DNA of 64,000 bases. Source: Desulfococcaceae bacterium HSG9 (GTDB lineage Bacteria > Desulfobacterota > Desulfobacteria > Desulfobacterales > JAUCGF01). Below are positions 35,713 to 45,356 of the stretch, piece after piece (the first letter of the stretch is position 1; every line of letters starts with the position of its first letter). Made by a program: the position numbers and the translations under genes. The notes beneath the pieces were generated by a model that worked only from the letters and a program-made list of their open reading frames with translations, was not told where the DNA came from and did not search any database. The stretch covers positions 1 to 64,000 of the forward strand of contig JAUCGF010000090.1 in NCBI GenBank assembly GCA_030378005.1, read 5' to 3'.

Positions 35713-35713
35713 T

Positions 35714-36028
35714 ATGGATAAAGAACTGATTTTATCAGCAGCCGAAAAAGGCTGCATGGCTTATGAAGATTATGATACAGACGCTCTTTTAGAAAAAGCG
35801 CGTCTGTGTGAAGCAAAAGGCATTGACCCTGAAACTGTTCTATTACTGGCTAATAAGTGCTGCGGCCTTTATGAATTTTACAATCCTGAAAGATTGTTAC
35901 GCAAAGCGCTTACCTGCCATGATATGGGGTACGATCCGATTATTGGACTGGAGAATGCTTGTCTGAATAAAACGGCGGTTTTCCAACCTGTGCGCGTGTT
36001 GAGTGAAATTATCGAACGGGAAGAGTAG
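35714..36028 (+). CDS. Hypothetical cytosolic protein
   Basis: A 104-aa protein, acidic and helical, with two similar halves (ALLEKARLCEAKGIDPETVL and RLLRKALTCHDMGYDPIIGL), suggesting an internal repeat. I recognise no family. AAAGGAGC upstream and tight spacing to the transporter indicate an operon. It ends in TAG. Confidence 0.7.
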   Translation: MDKELILSAAEKGCMAYEDYDTDALLEKARLCEAKGIDPETVLLLANKCCGLYEFYNPERLLRKALTCHDMGYDPIIGLENACLNKTAVFQPVRVLSEIIEREE

Positions 36029-36048
36029 CGTGGCGTGAAAAAGTGATG

Positions 36049-36064
36049 GCAAGCTGAAGCTTGC
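36049..36064. repeat. Short palindrome GCAAGCTGAAGCTTGC
   Basis: Same family as 10110-10125 and 43810-43825. It lies just after a gene end. Confidence 0.6.
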
Positions 36065-36106
36065 ATTCCTCTATTCCTAAAAACAAGATCATATAATTAG
36101 CTGACT

Positions 36107-37003
36107 TTGTCACATTCATCTCCTCAAACACTTCTAACCGCTTGGAATCTGCGTCCTGTAAAACAACGCGGTCAGAATTTTCTTAAAGAATCTTCTACCG
36201 CGGAGATGATTGTGGTGCGTAGTGCGCTCTCTCAAAAAGATATTGTATTGGAAATCGGTGCCGGACTGGGGGCGCTGACGGTGCCACTCGCTCAACGGGT
36301 AAGCAAAGTTTACGCGCTGGAAAAGGATTCTCGTTTAATTAAGTTGTTAAAAACCGAGTTACTGGTGCATCAATGCAACAATGCAGTTGTGCTTTGTGAT
36401 GATATTTTAAAGGTGGGTATTGATCTGCTGGCGACTGAAAATAAACGTAACTTGGTGATTGCCGGCAATCTTCCTTACAACATATCCTCCCAGATTCTTG
36501 TTCGTCTGATTCATAACCGCCAATTTATTGACCGCGCCATTTTGATGTTTCAAACAGAAATGGCACGGCGCATAACGGCGTTGCCGGGAAGTAAAATCTA
36601 TGGACGTTTGACGCCCATGCTACGCTATTGTGCCGACACCACTATAATTGCCAATATTAAAGCGCAGATGTTTTATCCGAAACCGCGTGTTGATTCACAG
36701 GTGCTATCGATCAATTTTCATCGTGATCCGCGATATCCGGCCCGGGATGAAGCGCTTCTTTTTCAAGTGATTAAAGCAGCGTTTAGTAAAAGACGCAAAA
36801 CTTTGAAAAATTCATTGAGCGGTTCGCAATTGCATATCGCTTCAAATAATGATTTGCCAGAGGGAATTTTTCAAATAAATGTGGCCACTGCCCAACATTT
36901 CCTCAAACAAGCCGGAATAGACCCTCAAAGACGTGCTGAAACACTATCCGTTGAAGAGTTTGTTAAATTGAGCGACTGCGTCAAAGAGTATATCATTGGA
37001 TGA
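36107..37003 (+). CDS. rsmA: 16S rRNA dimethyladenosine transferase
   Basis: A 298-aa methyltransferase with GQNFLKESS, the SAM loop EIGAGLGALTVPLA, and the catalytic NLPYNIS. It dimethylates two adjacent adenines at the 3' end of 16S rRNA. TTG start (36107), no strong ribosome site. Confidence 0.93.
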   Translation: MSHSSPQTLLTAWNLRPVKQRGQNFLKESSTAEMIVVRSALSQKDIVLEIGAGLGALTVPLAQRVSKVYALEKDSRLIKLLKTELLVHQCNNAVVLCDDILKVGIDLLATENKRNLVIAGNLPYNISSQILVRLIHNRQFIDRAILMFQTEMARRITALPGSKIYGRLTPMLRYCADTTIIANIKAQMFYPKPRVDSQVLSINFHRDPRYPARDEALLFQVIKAAFSKRRKTLKNSLSGSQLHIASNNDLPEGIFQINVATAQHFLKQAGIDPQRRAETLSVEEFVKLSDCVKEYIIG

Positions 37004-37125
37004 AAATCGAAAAGTTTCTTGACTGTTTACGCGAACTGGCATAGATAATAAGTATTATCAATTAAAATAAAGCCGCATAGACTTTCTATGCTGGCATGTT
37101 TTATCAAGAAAGGAAATATAATCTG

Positions 37126-37878
37126 ATGCCATATTCAATCGCGTTGGCCGGTAAAGGCGGCACAGGCAAAACAACCGTGGCCGGTATGCTTATCAAGTAC
37201 CTGATATCCAAAGGCAAAGAGCCTGTTCTGGCGGTGGATGCCGACAGCAACGCTAATTTAAACGAAGTGCTGGGGCTTGAAATGGGCGGCACCCTGGGGC
37301 AAGCTCGCGAAGAGATGAAAAAGGGCGATGTTCCTAATGGTATGACCAAAGATATTTTTATGTCCATGAAAATGGAGCAGGCCATTGTTGACTCCGATGG
37401 TTTTGATTTGGTCGTGATGGGACAGCCCGAAGGTCAGGGTTGCTATTGTGCGGCCAATACGCTATTAACGGGTTTTTTAGACAAACTGGCAGGCAATTAT
37501 CCCTATCTGGTGATGGACAACGAAGCCGGTATGGAACATATCAGCCGTTTAACCACAAGCAATGTGGATATTCTTCTGACCATCGCCGATACTTCCCGTC
37601 GGGGGTTGCAGGCCGCTATCAGAATTGAACAACTGTCTCAAGATTTGAATATCGGCGTAGGGAAAAGCTACCTGATTATCAACCAGGCCAAGGCGGAACC
37701 GACGCCGGCAGTTTTAAAAATTATTGCCGATGAAGGCCTGGACCTGGCCGGAACGATTCCTGAAGATGACACGGTTTATGATTTTGATTTAAACGGTCGG
37801 CCGACTATTGAAATTCCGGAATATAATAACGCTTTGAAATCGGCGTTTCAGATATTTGATACGATTATAAAAGGATAA
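37126..37878 (+). CDS. cooC: CooC-type nickel-insertion ATPase
   Basis: A 250-aa protein from the ATG at 37126, just before the P-loop. It has the deviant Walker A AGKGGTGKTT, DADSN, and the metal-binding GCYC pair that places nickel at a CooC dimer interface. It matures the Ni-Fe cluster of CO dehydrogenase. The enzyme itself is not in the window but is implied. GAAAGGAAAT lies upstream. Confidence 0.87.
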   Translation: MPYSIALAGKGGTGKTTVAGMLIKYLISKGKEPVLAVDADSNANLNEVLGLEMGGTLGQAREEMKKGDVPNGMTKDIFMSMKMEQAIVDSDGFDLVVMGQPEGQGCYCAANTLLTGFLDKLAGNYPYLVMDNEAGMEHISRLTTSNVDILLTIADTSRRGLQAAIRIEQLSQDLNIGVGKSYLIINQAKAEPTPAVLKIIADEGLDLAGTIPEDDTVYDFDLNGRPTIEIPEYNNALKSAFQIFDTIIKG

Positions 37879-37924
37879 CCCCATATAACCTCTGACCTGA
37901 CCGAATTAAAGGGAAAATAGCACA

Positions 37925-38878
37925 ATGCCAAAGACCGGTTTTTTATATGACGAAAGGTATCTGTTACATATTACCAGCTCCTATCATCCCGAAGTGCCGG
38001 ATCGGCTCAAAGCCATATATAAAGGAATCAAAGACGCGGGTCTGTTGCCCAATCTAAAGCTGATTCAGGCTTGTAAAGCTGATATGCGTTGGATTGAAAT
38101 GATGCATCAAAAGTATTATATTCAACGGTTTAAACAAATGTGCGATGCCGGAGTTGCACAGATGGACACACCGGATTGCCAGATGTGCGCCGAAACTTTT
38201 GAAATCGCTTTGCTGGCTGTGGGAGGTATTCTTGATGTGGGCCGAATGGTTATGGAAGGTGAGATTGATAATGCATTTTGCGCTGTGCGCCCTCCGGGAC
38301 ACCATGCGGAACATGATCGAGCCATGGGATTCTGCTATTTTGCCAATGTTGCGATTTTGGCCAAATACCTGCAAACCGAATGGGGCATTGAAAAAGTGGG
38401 GATAATTGATTTTGACGTTCACCACGGCAACGGCACCCAAAATATGTTTAACGATGATCCATCTGTATTTTACTACTCTGTTCATGAACATCCCTCATTC
38501 GCTTTTCCCGGAACCGGGCGTGAACTTGAAAAAGGCGTGGGTGCCGGTCAAGGAACAACTCGCAACTTTCCTGTTTTACCCGGTCAGGGTGATAAAGAAT
38601 ATCTGAAGATTATGCAGGAAGATTGGGGACCGGCATTTGAAAAATTTAACCCCGATATCATCATTGTCTCGACAGGCTTTGATGCCCATGAAGATGACGA
38701 TATGTCTGGAATCAATCTCACAACTCAGGGATTTTCACAAATTATGAAACTGATTGTTCAAATGGCTGATAGTCTTACCGACGGAAAATTGATCTCCATA
38801 CTTGAAGGGGGCTACGCTTTGAAACGGTTGCCCGAACTGGCTAAAAACCATGTCGAAATTTTAATGAAAAAAGATTGA
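37925..38878 (+). CDS. acuC: AcuC/class II histone deacetylase-family protein
   Basis: A 317-aa zinc deacetylase with the His pair RPPGHHAEHDRAMGF and metal site DFDVHHGNGTQ, plus STGFDAHEDD. It probably removes acetyl groups from lysines or polyamines. The next gene is an AcuB-like CBS-ACT protein, as in acuABC-type loci, hence the tentative symbol. Confidence 0.8.
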   Translation: MPKTGFLYDERYLLHITSSYHPEVPDRLKAIYKGIKDAGLLPNLKLIQACKADMRWIEMMHQKYYIQRFKQMCDAGVAQMDTPDCQMCAETFEIALLAVGGILDVGRMVMEGEIDNAFCAVRPPGHHAEHDRAMGFCYFANVAILAKYLQTEWGIEKVGIIDFDVHHGNGTQNMFNDDPSVFYYSVHEHPSFAFPGTGRELEKGVGAGQGTTRNFPVLPGQGDKEYLKIMQEDWGPAFEKFNPDIIIVSTGFDAHEDDDMSGINLTTQGFSQIMKLIVQMADSLTDGKLISILEGGYALKRLPELAKNHVEILMKKD

Positions 38879-38921
38879 AAAAATTCTAGGCGTATAACTG
38901 ATTTCACCAAGGAGGCATAAA

Positions 38922-39587
38922 ATGTTTGTCGGCAATTCAATGGTAAAAAAAGTGGTCACAGCAAACCGGGACACTTCGATAGTAGAAGTACGCGAAAAAC
39001 TCGCTCTTCATAAAATTCGTCATCTTCCTGTGGTGTCCAAGGATAACCGGTTGGTTGGCATGGTAACGGATCGTGATATTCGCAGTGCGATGCCGTCTGA
39101 GCTTGCGGAAGGATGCGAGCTTGATGAAAAAGCTTTGTCGCACCTTAAAATTAAGGATTTTATGACGAGTGATGTTGTTACCATTTCAACGATGGACACC
39201 ATTCAGGACGCCCTGTTGCAATTTCAACAAAAAAAAGTGGGTGCGCTTCCTGTGATAGATGAAAAAGGTATCCTGCAAGGTATCATATCGGTACGGGATT
39301 TACTGCAATCCTTTATCAATGTTCTGGGGATCGGCGAACCGGGCGTGTTATTGGGTATTGTGGTTGAAGAAAAAGTGGGACAATTAAAAAAAATTGTGGA
39401 CGCCATTACCGAAGAGAATGTTTCTCTGGGAAGTATTCTGGTGTCGCGTTACTGGGAAGAGGACAAACGAGCGGTGTTTCCCTATCTGCTAACGAATAAT
39501 CCGGCCCGTATTAAGAAAAAATTGGAGCGTTTAGGATATTCGTTGATTAATCCGATGGATTGGTGTCTTGATCATAACGCACCTTGA
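38922..39587 (+). CDS. CBS-pair plus ACT-like regulatory protein (AcuB-like)
   Basis: A 221-aa protein with two CBS motifs (VSKDNRLVGMVTDRDI and IDEKGILQGIISVRDLL) that bind adenosine nucleotides, then an ACT-like C-terminus. It probably senses energy or nucleotide state, perhaps for the neighbouring deacetylase. AAGGAGG precedes the ATG. Confidence 0.82.
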   Translation: MFVGNSMVKKVVTANRDTSIVEVREKLALHKIRHLPVVSKDNRLVGMVTDRDIRSAMPSELAEGCELDEKALSHLKIKDFMTSDVVTISTMDTIQDALLQFQQKKVGALPVIDEKGILQGIISVRDLLQSFINVLGIGEPGVLLGIVVEEKVGQLKKIVDAITEENVSLGSILVSRYWEEDKRAVFPYLLTNNPARIKKKLERLGYSLINPMDWCLDHNAP

Positions 39588-39946
39588 GAATGAAGTGAAA
39601 TTAAAAGCTTAAAAGGATAACATCGTCGAAGCGAATCATAATTTATTCATCAAATAAGCTACTCCCAGTGGCTTGTGAAACCCTCGGTCTATCCACGTCG
39701 GACATTTTTCATATCATTCATTGGGAAATCGAAAAATCTCCCGTGACAGGCCCGGCCCATCATCCGGTTTTTATCGCTCCAAAATATTTATCTTCTCCGG
39801 TCTGATGCGCATAGAGGCAAAGGTGGCAGAGCTTTATCTGGCGCAGTAATCGGTAAAAATCATAAAAAATGGAATAACAACGGAATCAGGTATCCGTATC
39901 TGAGATGCTCAAATTAATCATCAATTTCTGAAACTGGAAGGTCAAT
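39588..39946. other. Gap with a possible decayed coding stretch
   Basis: A plus-strand frame between about 39630 and 39800 reads SSNKLLPVACETLGLSTSDI and DIFHIIHWEIEKSP and is gene-like in amino-acid use, but it has no start or ribosome site and is followed by stops. I cannot name it; no RNA or repeat is seen. Confidence 0.25.
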
Positions 39947-40792
39947 ATGCGTATAACATGCTGGGGTGCGCGCGGCTCCATTCCTGTATCGGGTAAAAAC
40001 TATATTAAATATGGCGGGGATACCACTTGTATCGAAATCAGAACCCAAAGCGATGACATTATTATCGTTGACGCCGGTACGGGAATTCGGCGATTGGGTG
40101 ATCGGTTGCTCAAAGAAAAGCATAGGGAATACCATATTATTTTCACCCACTCCCACTGGGATCATATCCTGGGCTTTCCCTTTTTTGCCCCCATTTATGT
40201 GCCAGGGCATCAGGTGCATATCCATTCAGGGCCTTTTCCCGCCAACTACGCCAAAAACGTAATCGCCAGAGTGATGCACCCTCCCAATTTCCCTGTCGGT
40301 TATAGTGAAAGTTACATGAAACCTCAGATCCACTTCACTGAAAAGGTTAATAATCCATCTCATATCGGCTCGGTGAAAATTCACGCAATTCCGTTGAGCC
40401 ATCCCAACGGCGGTTTTGGGTACAAATTCACTGAAAATGGTAAAACATTTGTTTTTATCACCGATAATGAACTGACTCACCATCATCAAGGGGGCAAAAG
40501 ATTTGAAGACTACTGCGAATTTGCAGCTGAAGCCGACCTTTTTTTGCATGATTCCGAATACACTGCTGATGATTATAAAAATACAAAAACATTCGGACAC
40601 TCAGTTTACACGGATGCCCTTGAACTGGCGATCAAAGCTGAGGTAAAACGTTTTGGCCTATTTCACATAAATCAGAGAAGAACCGATGACGCAATGGATG
40701 AGATCGTCAATTTATGCCGTCTGGAACTTACACAAAGGAAAATTCAAATGGATTGTTTTGCAGTGGCGCGGGATATGACATGGAAAATTTAA
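39947..40792 (+). CDS. MBL-fold metal-dependent hydrolase
   Basis: A 281-aa protein with FTHSHWDH as the metal-binding motif, VDAGTGIRRLG, later metal-ligand candidates such as IPLSHPNGG and FLHDSEY, and a late GHS. It resembles PhnP/RNase Z-like phosphodiesterases rather than beta-lactamases. Substrate unknown. Its 3' end overlaps the start of the sirtuin gene. Confidence 0.85.
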   Translation: MRITCWGARGSIPVSGKNYIKYGGDTTCIEIRTQSDDIIIVDAGTGIRRLGDRLLKEKHREYHIIFTHSHWDHILGFPFFAPIYVPGHQVHIHSGPFPANYAKNVIARVMHPPNFPVGYSESYMKPQIHFTEKVNNPSHIGSVKIHAIPLSHPNGGFGYKFTENGKTFVFITDNELTHHHQGGKRFEDYCEFAAEADLFLHDSEYTADDYKNTKTFGHSVYTDALELAIKAEVKRFGLFHINQRRTDDAMDEIVNLCRLELTQRKIQMDCFAVARDMTWKI

Positions 40793-41541
40793 TCAAAAAA
40801 GCGGCAAATACGATTGCCAACGCTCAAAATATAGCGGCTTTAACCGGTGCCGGTATTTCAGTGGAAAGCGGTATTCCACCGTTTCGAGGCCAAGGCGGTG
40901 TGTGGGAGCGCATTGATCCCATGGAGTATGCTCATATTGACGCCTTGATCCAAAATCCGGTAAAAGTATGGAACATGCTGATCAAAGAGATGGCCTCAAT
41001 GGTGGGGGTTGCGCAACCCAATGATGGACATAAAGGGTTGGTGCGGTTGGAGCGTCAGGGGTGTTTGAAAACTATAATCACCCAAAATGTTGACGGTCTT
41101 CATCAGAAAGCCGGCAGCACGGATGTAATCGAATTTCATGGATCTTTCGCATGGTTGCGCTGTATGCAATGTAACAAGCGTTGTGAAACCGGCACTGCTG
41201 ATTTATCCGTTATCCCTCCTCGCTGCGAATGTGGTGGCATCTTTCGGCCGGATTGTATTTTTTTCGGTGAAATAATCCCCCCTGATGTTTTAATGCGTTC
41301 ACATCAGGTTTCTTCAGAGTGTGAGCTTATGTTGGTGATCGGCACTTCCGCAACGGTTCAACCGGCAGCTTCGATACCTATGACTGCTAAAGCAGCAACC
41401 GGTGCTGTGATTATTGAAATCAATCCTGAACCGACACCGCTGACAGAACAAGACAGCGATATTTTTCTTCAAGGCAAGGCTGGAGACATGATGAACCGTA
41501 TTGGGAAGTTCATGCCTTCTTCATTCGGTTTTGAAATATAA
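40780..41541 (+). CDS. Sirtuin NAD-dependent protein deacylase
   Basis: A 253-aa protein from the ATG at 40780, overlapping the previous gene by 13 bases. NAD-binding GAGISVESGIPPFRG, TQNVDGLHQKAG, catalytic His in EFHGS, four zinc cysteines (CMQCNKRC pair and RCECGG), and VIGTSATVQPAA are all present. With the AcuC-like protein nearby it gives two deacetylase classes in one neighbourhood. Confidence 0.92.
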   Translation: MENLIKKAANTIANAQNIAALTGAGISVESGIPPFRGQGGVWERIDPMEYAHIDALIQNPVKVWNMLIKEMASMVGVAQPNDGHKGLVRLERQGCLKTIITQNVDGLHQKAGSTDVIEFHGSFAWLRCMQCNKRCETGTADLSVIPPRCECGGIFRPDCIFFGEIIPPDVLMRSHQVSSECELMLVIGTSATVQPAASIPMTAKAATGAVIIEINPEPTPLTEQDSDIFLQGKAGDMMNRIGKFMPSSFGFEI

Positions 41542-41561
41542 ATTAAGGACGAAGAAGATAC

Positions 41562-43799
41562 ATGGCTTGTAAACGCAAAGCTACAATACTGATAGTTGAT
41601 GATGTCCTTATCAATATGGAGATGATGAATGCAGTATTGCAGAAAGATTATGATATTCTTATGTGTGATAGCGGCTTCAAAGCACTTGAGATAGTAAGAG
41701 ATCCGGAAAAAACGCCTGACCTGATCCTTTTGGATATAATGATGCCGCGAATGGATGGGTATGACGTTTGCAAAATTTTGAAGGCAGATGAAAAAACCAA
41801 ACCGATTCCAATTATTTTTTTAACCGGCCGGAGCGATATAGAAAATGAAACTAAAGGGCTGTCACTTGGAGCTGTTGACTATATTCACAAACCTGCGTCT
41901 CCGGCAATTGTAAAAGCCCGCGTAAAAACTCAAATTAAAATTAAGCGCTACCAGGATGGTCTTGAAGAGGAGGTGTTACAGCAAACCAACGAATTGGTTA
42001 AACTCAATCAAAAACTTGCAAAAGATATTTATGAACGTAAAAAAGCCGAAAGACGCCTTGCAAAAGCCCAATCTGAAGAAACGCGCCTTTTGGAAATGAC
42101 ATCGGCGTTATCCTCTGAGCTTAATTTAAACCGCCTTTTAACCAAAATCATGGATACAACCCGGAAATTGTTGCGTGCGGATCGCTGCACTTTGTTTGTG
42201 TCAGATGAAAAAACCAAAGAACTCTGGGCGCGCATTGAATCCGGCATCGAAATTCGTTTTCCCGACAACAAAGGGATTGCCGGTTCCGTTTTTACCACAG
42301 GTGAAACTGTCAATATCCCGGATGCGTATGCGGACATGCGCTTTAATCAGGATGTTGATAAACAAACCGGTTATCGTACCGAATCCATCCTTTGTATGCC
42401 GGTGAAACTTAAAGATGGCAAAACCATTGCCGCGGTGCAGGTGCTTAATAAAGAAGACGGGCCGTTTACCGCAAGAGATGAGAAGATGTTCGCTGCGTTT
42501 TCTACACAGGTTTCGGTGGCACTGGAAAACGCCCGTATGTTTGATGATATTACCAACATGAAAAACTATAATGAAAACATGTTGGAAAGTATGAGCAACG
42601 GGATTATTTCTCTGAATGACAACGGGAAGATAAATACCTTCAATCGCGCTGCGCTTAAAATTTTTTTTCAGGACCGCTACAATGACAGCTTTTCAATTGA
42701 CGGTATATCTATCATCCAATCTGTGCTTGAAAACAACCCCTGGATCATGGCAAGTATTGATAAAGTGATGCAAACCAAACAGATTGACTTGAGCATGGAT
42801 GCCGAGTTGATTGTAAACGAAGATCGTAACGTGTCAATCAATCTGACTATCGTCCCCTTGATCAATATCCAAAAAGTGCTTATCGGTTCATTGCTGGTGT
42901 TTGAAGATGTTACTCAGGAAAAACGTCTGAAAACCACTATGGCACGCTATATGACCAAAGAAGTGGCTGATAAATTGCTCGAAAGCGACGAAGACATGCT
43001 GGGCGGTCAGCTTCAGGAAGCCACAGTTCTATTTTCCGACATACGTGATTTCACGTCGATATCCGAAAAAAACGGCCCTGCCGAAACAGTCGAATTATTA
43101 AACGAATATTTCACTATTATGGTGGATATCGTTTTCAACTATAAAGGCATTTTGGATAAATATATCGGCGATGCTATCATGGCGGTGTTTGGCGTGCCAT
43201 TTCCCGCGGAAGAAGACCCGGACTCGGCCGTGAAAACGGCAATTGATACGATGATTGCGTTGAAAGAATTTAATAGTCACCGCAAGGCCAGTATCAAAGA
43301 TCCGATTGAAATCGGAATTGGAATCAATACAGATAATATTTTATCCGGGAATATCGGGTCGGAAAAACGGATGGATTACACGGCCATCGGAGACGGTGTC
43401 AATCTGGCAGCGCGGCTTGAAAGCGCTAACAAAACATACAGCACTCATATTTTAATCAGTGAATTAACCTATAAAAAGCTAGAAGGTTCCTATATATGTC
43501 GTGAGGTTGATGTCACCCGCGTGAAAGGCAAAAAACAGCCGGTGGGTATCTATCAAGTTCTGGATTACCATGATGACAAATCGTTTCCTTGCATTGACAA
43601 CGTTGTTGAGTCATTTGAAAAAGGATTGGAATGTTACCGCCGCCGCAATTGGCAATCAGGTGTCGCCAATTTCAATAAAGCGCTAAAGTGTAATCCTCAT
43701 GACACGGTCTCATATATGTTTGCAGAACGGTGCCGGCACTATGAAAAATATCCGCCTGCTGATGATTGGGATGGGGTTTGGGTGATGCAAGGTAAATGA
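41562..43799 (+). CDS. REC-GAF-PAS-class III nucleotidyl cyclase
   Basis: A 745-aa protein. Receiver domain (LIVDDVLIN, phospho-Asp in LLDIMMP) residues 1-125; coiled segment; GAF domain (RADRCTLFVSD) about 190-340; PAS-like segment (MLESMSNGIISLNDNGKI) about 345-460; class III cyclase about 480-670 with metal Asp residues in LFSDIRDFT and KYIGDAIMAVFG. A tetratricopeptide-like tail follows. It would make cAMP (or cGMP) in response to phosphorylation and small-ligand signals. No histidine kinase is adjacent. Confidence 0.92.
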   Translation: MACKRKATILIVDDVLINMEMMNAVLQKDYDILMCDSGFKALEIVRDPEKTPDLILLDIMMPRMDGYDVCKILKADEKTKPIPIIFLTGRSDIENETKGLSLGAVDYIHKPASPAIVKARVKTQIKIKRYQDGLEEEVLQQTNELVKLNQKLAKDIYERKKAERRLAKAQSEETRLLEMTSALSSELNLNRLLTKIMDTTRKLLRADRCTLFVSDEKTKELWARIESGIEIRFPDNKGIAGSVFTTGETVNIPDAYADMRFNQDVDKQTGYRTESILCMPVKLKDGKTIAAVQVLNKEDGPFTARDEKMFAAFSTQVSVALENARMFDDITNMKNYNENMLESMSNGIISLNDNGKINTFNRAALKIFFQDRYNDSFSIDGISIIQSVLENNPWIMASIDKVMQTKQIDLSMDAELIVNEDRNVSINLTIVPLINIQKVLIGSLLVFEDVTQEKRLKTTMARYMTKEVADKLLESDEDMLGGQLQEATVLFSDIRDFTSISEKNGPAETVELLNEYFTIMVDIVFNYKGILDKYIGDAIMAVFGVPFPAEEDPDSAVKTAIDTMIALKEFNSHRKASIKDPIEIGIGINTDNILSGNIGSEKRMDYTAIGDGVNLAARLESANKTYSTHILISELTYKKLEGSYICREVDVTRVKGKKQPVGIYQVLDYHDDKSFPCIDNVVESFEKGLECYRRRNWQSGVANFNKALKCNPHDTVSYMFAERCRHYEKYPPADDWDGVWVMQGK

Positions 43800-43809
43800 T
43801 TGCAGTTAG

Positions 43810-43825
43810 GCAAACTGAAGTTTGC
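43810..43825. repeat. Short palindrome GCAAACTGAAGTTTGC
   Basis: A variant of the GCAAGCTGAAGCTTGC family, here between the ends of two convergent genes. Confidence 0.55.
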
Positions 43826-43865
43826 ACTCCCTCCTCTTCTGAAGAAGTTGTTTCATCCCTACTTT

Positions 43866-45356
43866 CTAGACGTTTTTATCCCATTCCAGAATATACTTTT
43901 TAACAGTGCGCCTGTCAAGTTCTGTACGACGCGCCACTTCGCTGTAAGCACCGTAACGTTCATAGAGTATATGGCAATAGCTCTGCAACAGACGTTGAGC
44001 GCTGATTCGGCCGGCCTCTATTTCTCGGGCCAGTGCAGAATTGTCAGGTTGTTTCGTTTTTTGTAATCCAGGCTGGATGTAGTTACGGTTCAGGAGAATA
44101 CGGCGCACACACTGCCCCAATTCACGCACGTTGCCCGGCCACTCGTAATGCTTTCCCAATTGCTTCATAATCACAGATTTTGTCATTTGCATCAGTGATG
44201 GGGAAGGTTTTCCTAAAATGCGTGTCACCGTGAAATTTAGAAGATCGTCCAACTCACCGGCATCTTCACGGATGCGCTGTCGCAATGGCGGCACAATAAT
44301 CATATCTGAACATAAACGGTAGAAAAAATCATCCCGCAGCAATCCTCGTGGATGGAGTTCATTGAACGGACGATTGGTAGCAGCGATTATTCTTCCGTCA
44401 AAGCGATGTGCAGTGTAACTTCCTACCGGATAAAACACTCTTTCTTCCAATACACGCAACAATTTAATCTGTACGGATGGGCGCACTTCACCGATCTCAT
44501 CCAAAAAAATGGCCCCATGTGGACTGCACAAATCAAAGACGCCCGGACGGTTTTCGGCAGCACCGGTGAACGCGCCTTTTTTGTGTCCGAATAGCTCTGA
44601 CTCAATAAGCGTTTCGGAAAATTGAGAAAGATTTAATGATACAAATGAGCGCGAGAAGCTTTCCACAAAACACTTTTTTTTTTCATCAAACGGAATAAAA
44701 CCGGATCGACCAATAGCATTGGCTGAAGCGCCTTTACCAGTACCGGTTTCACCCAAGAGCATGGTCGAGAAATCTTCCATCCGGTTCCATAGGTGCTGAT
44801 CATATATTTCCAGATTATGCGTAAACACATTGTTCCAAAGGCTTCGACGCAATTTTTTCATACAGGCGCTGCGGCCAATCAAACCCTGATCGATAAAATA
44901 ATGCGCCCGTCGCAATTGGTAACACAAAGCCAGAAAATAAAGTGATGACGTATGCGTAAATCCGCGGCGATCCAGAAGTACAAGCGCGTCATGAACGAAT
45001 GACAGTTTTACCGGCACATCCCCCGCTTTGATCTGGGACCGGATCAATTCATCAAAATCCGCTAAAAAATGATGAAAAAAATCAAAAAGAAAAGCGCTTC
45101 GGATGATTTTTCGGTCTTGACCGGTAAAATGATTCAAACGCAGCGGTGCGCCCCACTCGGTTTCCAAACGCTCAATATGCAGACGCACCTTGATTGTAAT
45201 CCGGCGAATGCGCTCTTCCGTAGTGACATGAGGCGGCAACCCGGTAATTTTTAAGTCAATATCCACCCGTTCATCACTAAAAGGATTAGCTAACGCCGCC
45301 CGATTAACTAACCGGAAAAATTCCCGTAATTTACTGCTCAGACGCTTTTTCATCAC
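43866..45356 (-). CDS. Sigma54-dependent transcriptional activator
   Basis: A 496-aa protein. The N-terminal 180 residues (TTEERIRRITIKVRLHIERL) form an unrecognised input domain. The AAA+ core has GETGTGKG, the sigma54 contact loop GAFTGA, and FLDEIGEV. A C-terminal Fis-like helix-turn-helix (YSEVARRTELDRRTVKKYI) completes it. It activates sigma54 promoters, but its targets are not apparent here. It ends in TAG. Confidence 0.9.
   Translation of the reverse strand: MMKKRLSSKLREFFRLVNRAALANPFSDERVDIDLKITGLPPHVTTEERIRRITIKVRLHIERLETEWGAPLRLNHFTGQDRKIIRSAFLFDFFHHFLADFDELIRSQIKAGDVPVKLSFVHDALVLLDRRGFTHTSSLYFLALCYQLRRAHYFIDQGLIGRSACMKKLRRSLWNNVFTHNLEIYDQHLWNRMEDFSTMLLGETGTGKGASANAIGRSGFIPFDEKKKCFVESFSRSFVSLNLSQFSETLIESELFGHKKGAFTGAAENRPGVFDLCSPHGAIFLDEIGEVRPSVQIKLLRVLEERVFYPVGSYTAHRFDGRIIAATNRPFNELHPRGLLRDDFFYRLCSDMIIVPPLRQRIREDAGELDDLLNFTVTRILGKPSPSLMQMTKSVIMKQLGKHYEWPGNVRELGQCVRRILLNRNYIQPGLQKTKQPDNSALAREIEAGRISAQRLLQSYCHILYERYGAYSEVARRTELDRRTVKKYILEWDKNV

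Noticed and set aside
43826-43868. Pyrrolysine read-through of the sigma54 activator's TAG stop
   Set aside because: The extension would be about 20 residues made of intergenic repeat sequence, with no sign of conservation or domain continuation.
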